Below, piece by piece: positions 62,390 through 64,000 of a stretch of 64,000 nucleotides of DNA. How positions within the stretch are numbered: the first letter of the stretch is position 1; every line of letters starts with the position of its first letter. The position numbers and the translations under genes are program-made. The notes under the pieces are model-generated. The model did not search any database, had not been told where the DNA came from, and saw only the letters and a program-made list of their open reading frames with translations. The stretch is taken from contig JBBJLW010000015.1 in NCBI GenBank assembly GCA_037720595.1, positions 1 to 64,000 on the forward strand, given 5' to 3'. This DNA is from Gaiellasilicea sp037720595 (GTDB taxonomy: Bacteria; Actinomycetota; Thermoleophilia; Gaiellales; Gaiellaceae).

Positions 62390-64000
62390 ATGAGGGCGGA
62401 GCGTCGGAGCGCCGCTGCGATTGGGGTCGCGGTCTTCATCGCCGGCGCGGTCCTGCTCGGGTTGGAGATCGCGTCGAGCCGCGTGCTCGCACCCTTCTTC
62501 GGCAGCTCGCTCTACGTCTGGGGAGCGCTGATCGGTGTCGTCCTCGCCGGGCTCTCGCTCGGCTACTGGCTGGGCGGGATGGCGGCGGATCGCGAGCCGA
62601 CTCCGTCGCTCTTCGTGGCCGTGCTCGGGCTTGGCGCCCTCCTCGTGCTTGCGATCCCCTTCGTCGACGGCTGGGTGCTCGACCGGGTCGTCGAGCTGGA
62701 TCCCGGGCCGAGACTGAATCCGCTGCTCGCGACGATCGCCCTCTTCGGAGCTCCCGCGGTCGTGCTCGGCACCGTCTCGCCGATCGCCGTCAAGCTGCGC
62801 GCCCGTTCACTCGAGCACCTCGGCCGGACCGCCGGCCGCCTCTTCGCGATCTCGACCGCGGGCTCGATCGCCGGCACATTCGCAACCGCGTTCTGGCTGA
62901 TCCCCGAGCTCGGCACCGACCAGTTGCTCGCAGCAGGCGCCGTCGCGTTGATGCTCGCCGCGGCGGCCGTCGCCCTCGTGGAGCGGCTGACCGCGGCCTT
63001 CATGCTCGCGGTCGCGATTGCGGCGGCGAGCTTCGGCGGCGTGCTCTCGCTCGCCCCGGAGAAGGGCGGCATCGTCGCCGCCTCGGAGTTCCGGAACTGG
63101 TCCCCGGTCTACCGCCAGCGCGGAGTCGACGAGGAGGAGCGCCAGGCGCTCGACCCCACCAACGGGCAAGCGGGCTACGAGGTCCTGCACGCGAAGGACA
63201 CGCAGTACCACCGGCTCGCTGTCGTCCAGGACTCGACGAGTCGCTACCTCCGGTTCGATAGCTCCTTCCAGAGCGGCATGTACCGGGCTCAGCCGTTCCG
63301 GACGCGATTCGACTACACCGACTACCTACAGCTCGCGCTCGCCTACAACCCCGGCGCGAGGCGGATCCTCTTCGTCGGGCTCGGCGGCGGCTCGGCCCCG
63401 AAGCGGATGTGGCGCGATTTTCTGGCGCTGCGGCTCGACGTCGTGGAGCTCGATCCCGAGGTCGTCGACGTCGCCTACCGCTTCTTCGGACTGCCGCGCG
63501 ACGAGCGCCTTCAGGTGGACGTCGAAGACGGCCGGCGCTATCTCGCGCGGAACGAGGGGCCCTGGGACGCGATCGTGATCGACGCCTTCTACTCCGACTC
63601 GATTCCGTTCCACCTCGCGACGCGCGAGTTCCTCGAACTGGCGCGCGCACGGCTCGCGCCGGGCGGGGTGATCGCGACGAATGTGATCGGCGCCGTCGCC
63701 GGCAAGCAGTCGCGGTTGCTGCGCTCGATGCTGCGCACGTATCGAACCGTCTTTCCCACCGTCGCGACCCACCCGGTGTTCAGCATGGGCGACACGGATT
63801 CGAGCGAGATCAGGAACGTGATCTTCGTCGCAGGCGAGGGAGCCGCTCCAGCGAAACAGTTCCTCGCCGAGCGCTGGCGCGGCATCCGGGTGGACGCGCC
63901 CGGCGCGCCCGACCTCGGTCGCGCGATCCGCGACCGCGTCGACGCTCCGATCTCGACCGGCAACGTGCCGGTGCTGACGGACGACTACGCGCCGACCGAC
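62390..64000 (+). CDS. Membrane-fused spermidine-synthase-like protein, C-terminus cut by window edge
   Basis: Open from ATG 62390 to the window end (537 codons). About seven N-terminal membrane segments (AAIGVAVFIAGAVLLGLEIA, then YVWGALIGVVLAGLSLGYWL and others), an extracytoplasmic-looking linker, and a Rossmann domain with RILFVGLGGGSAPKRM and VVELDPEVVDVAYRFF of spermidine synthases. The later WDAIVIDAFYSDSIPFHLA is the aminopropyltransferase gate region. The final LTDDYAPTD is near the usual C-terminus, so only a few residues are missing. Substrate unknown; many such fusions are not proven polyamine enzymes. Confidence 0.85.
   Translation, partial: MRAERRSAAAIGVAVFIAGAVLLGLEIASSRVLAPFFGSSLYVWGALIGVVLAGLSLGYWLGGMAADREPTPSLFVAVLGLGALLVLAIPFVDGWVLDRVVELDPGPRLNPLLATIALFGAPAVVLGTVSPIAVKLRARSLEHLGRTAGRLFAISTAGSIAGTFATAFWLIPELGTDQLLAAGAVALMLAAAAVALVERLTAAFMLAVAIAAASFGGVLSLAPEKGGIVAASEFRNWSPVYRQRGVDEEERQALDPTNGQAGYEVLHAKDTQYHRLAVVQDSTSRYLRFDSSFQSGMYRAQPFRTRFDYTDYLQLALAYNPGARRILFVGLGGGSAPKRMWRDFLALRLDVVELDPEVVDVAYRFFGLPRDERLQVDVEDGRRYLARNEGPWDAIVIDAFYSDSIPFHLATREFLELARARLAPGGVIATNVIGAVAGKQSRLLRSMLRTYRTVFPTVATHPVFSMGDTDSSEIRNVIFVAGEGAAPAKQFLAERWRGIRVDAPGAPDLGRAIRDRVDAPISTGNVPVLTDDYAPTD

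Overview
The window is GC-rich throughout, with many GTG/TTG starts and tightly overlapping genes (ATGA/GTGA junctions). It carries a full F0 synthase (fbiC), an F420-type LLM oxidoreductase, a long-form hisG, a YerC/TrpR-like gene next to hisG, and the order holA-rpsT-murJ-lepA-hemW-hrcA-dnaJ-prmA-HIT-yqeY-phoH-ybeY-dgkA-cdd-era. Together these suggest a deep-branching actinobacterium, probably class Thermoleophilia (Gaiellales/Solirubrobacterales type). That assignment is inference; no rRNA gene is present. I see no tRNA, rRNA, CRISPR array or intact transposase, and no gene-free stretch longer than about 300 bases.

Layout. 1-12,633 is an acyl-CoA catabolic cluster: SDRs, LLM oxidoreductase, quinone-reductase-like MDR, enoyl-CoA hydratase, acyl-CoA ligase, cupin, SnoaL-like protein, a tandem pair of acyl-CoA dehydrogenases, an alpha/beta hydrolase, a lactate-oxidase-like FMN enzyme and a divergent third dehydrogenase. 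12,783-14,342 holds a deiodinase-like selenoprotein and a fatty-acid desaturase. 14,407-19,329 is a complete liv-type ABC importer (livG-livF-livH-livM-livK), followed by fbiC and a large exported propeller/Ig/RTX-like protein broken by an amber codon. 24,314-32,040 is the histidine locus: hisA (with a second selenoprotein and an MBL-like gene behind it) faces yerC-hisG-hisD-hisCB-hisH-hisF-hisIE. Then come a kinase-like gene, lysA, leuS with an attenuator-like leader, comEA-comEC, and the long housekeeping run 40,421-54,208, interrupted by a Phd/PIN toxin-antitoxin pair. 54,277-64,000 holds a metallopeptidase, deoC with an ALDH16-like split aldehyde dehydrogenase pair, an exported BNR-type propeller, a TrpC-like remnant barrel, a GT39-like membrane glycosyltransferase and a membrane-fused spermidine-synthase-like protein running off the edge.

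Main observations. (1) Two genes read through an in-frame UGA exactly where their families carry the catalytic residue: an iodothyronine-deiodinase-like protein (Sec in a T-Sec-P-P-F context) and a FrnE/DsbA-like protein (Sec-P-F-C). Each has a hairpin just downstream, so this genome very probably decodes selenocysteine. (2) A 166-bp fold-back element with 20-bp perfect inverted ends fills the comEC-holA gap and supplies the comEC stop codon and part of the holA promoter. (3) A repeated promoter design, TANNNT then 6-9 bases then ATG/GTG, marks many transcription-unit starts and implies widespread leaderless mRNAs. (4) Further items are a 33-bp palindrome present three times, an in-frame palindrome pair inside a glycosyltransferase, a hisC-hisB fusion, a DgkA-PAP2 fusion, a duplicated deoC 3' end, and overlapping divergent promoters in the his locus.

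Two genes carry single-base frameshifts and one an amber codon. They may be true pseudogenes or assembly errors; the sequence alone cannot tell.
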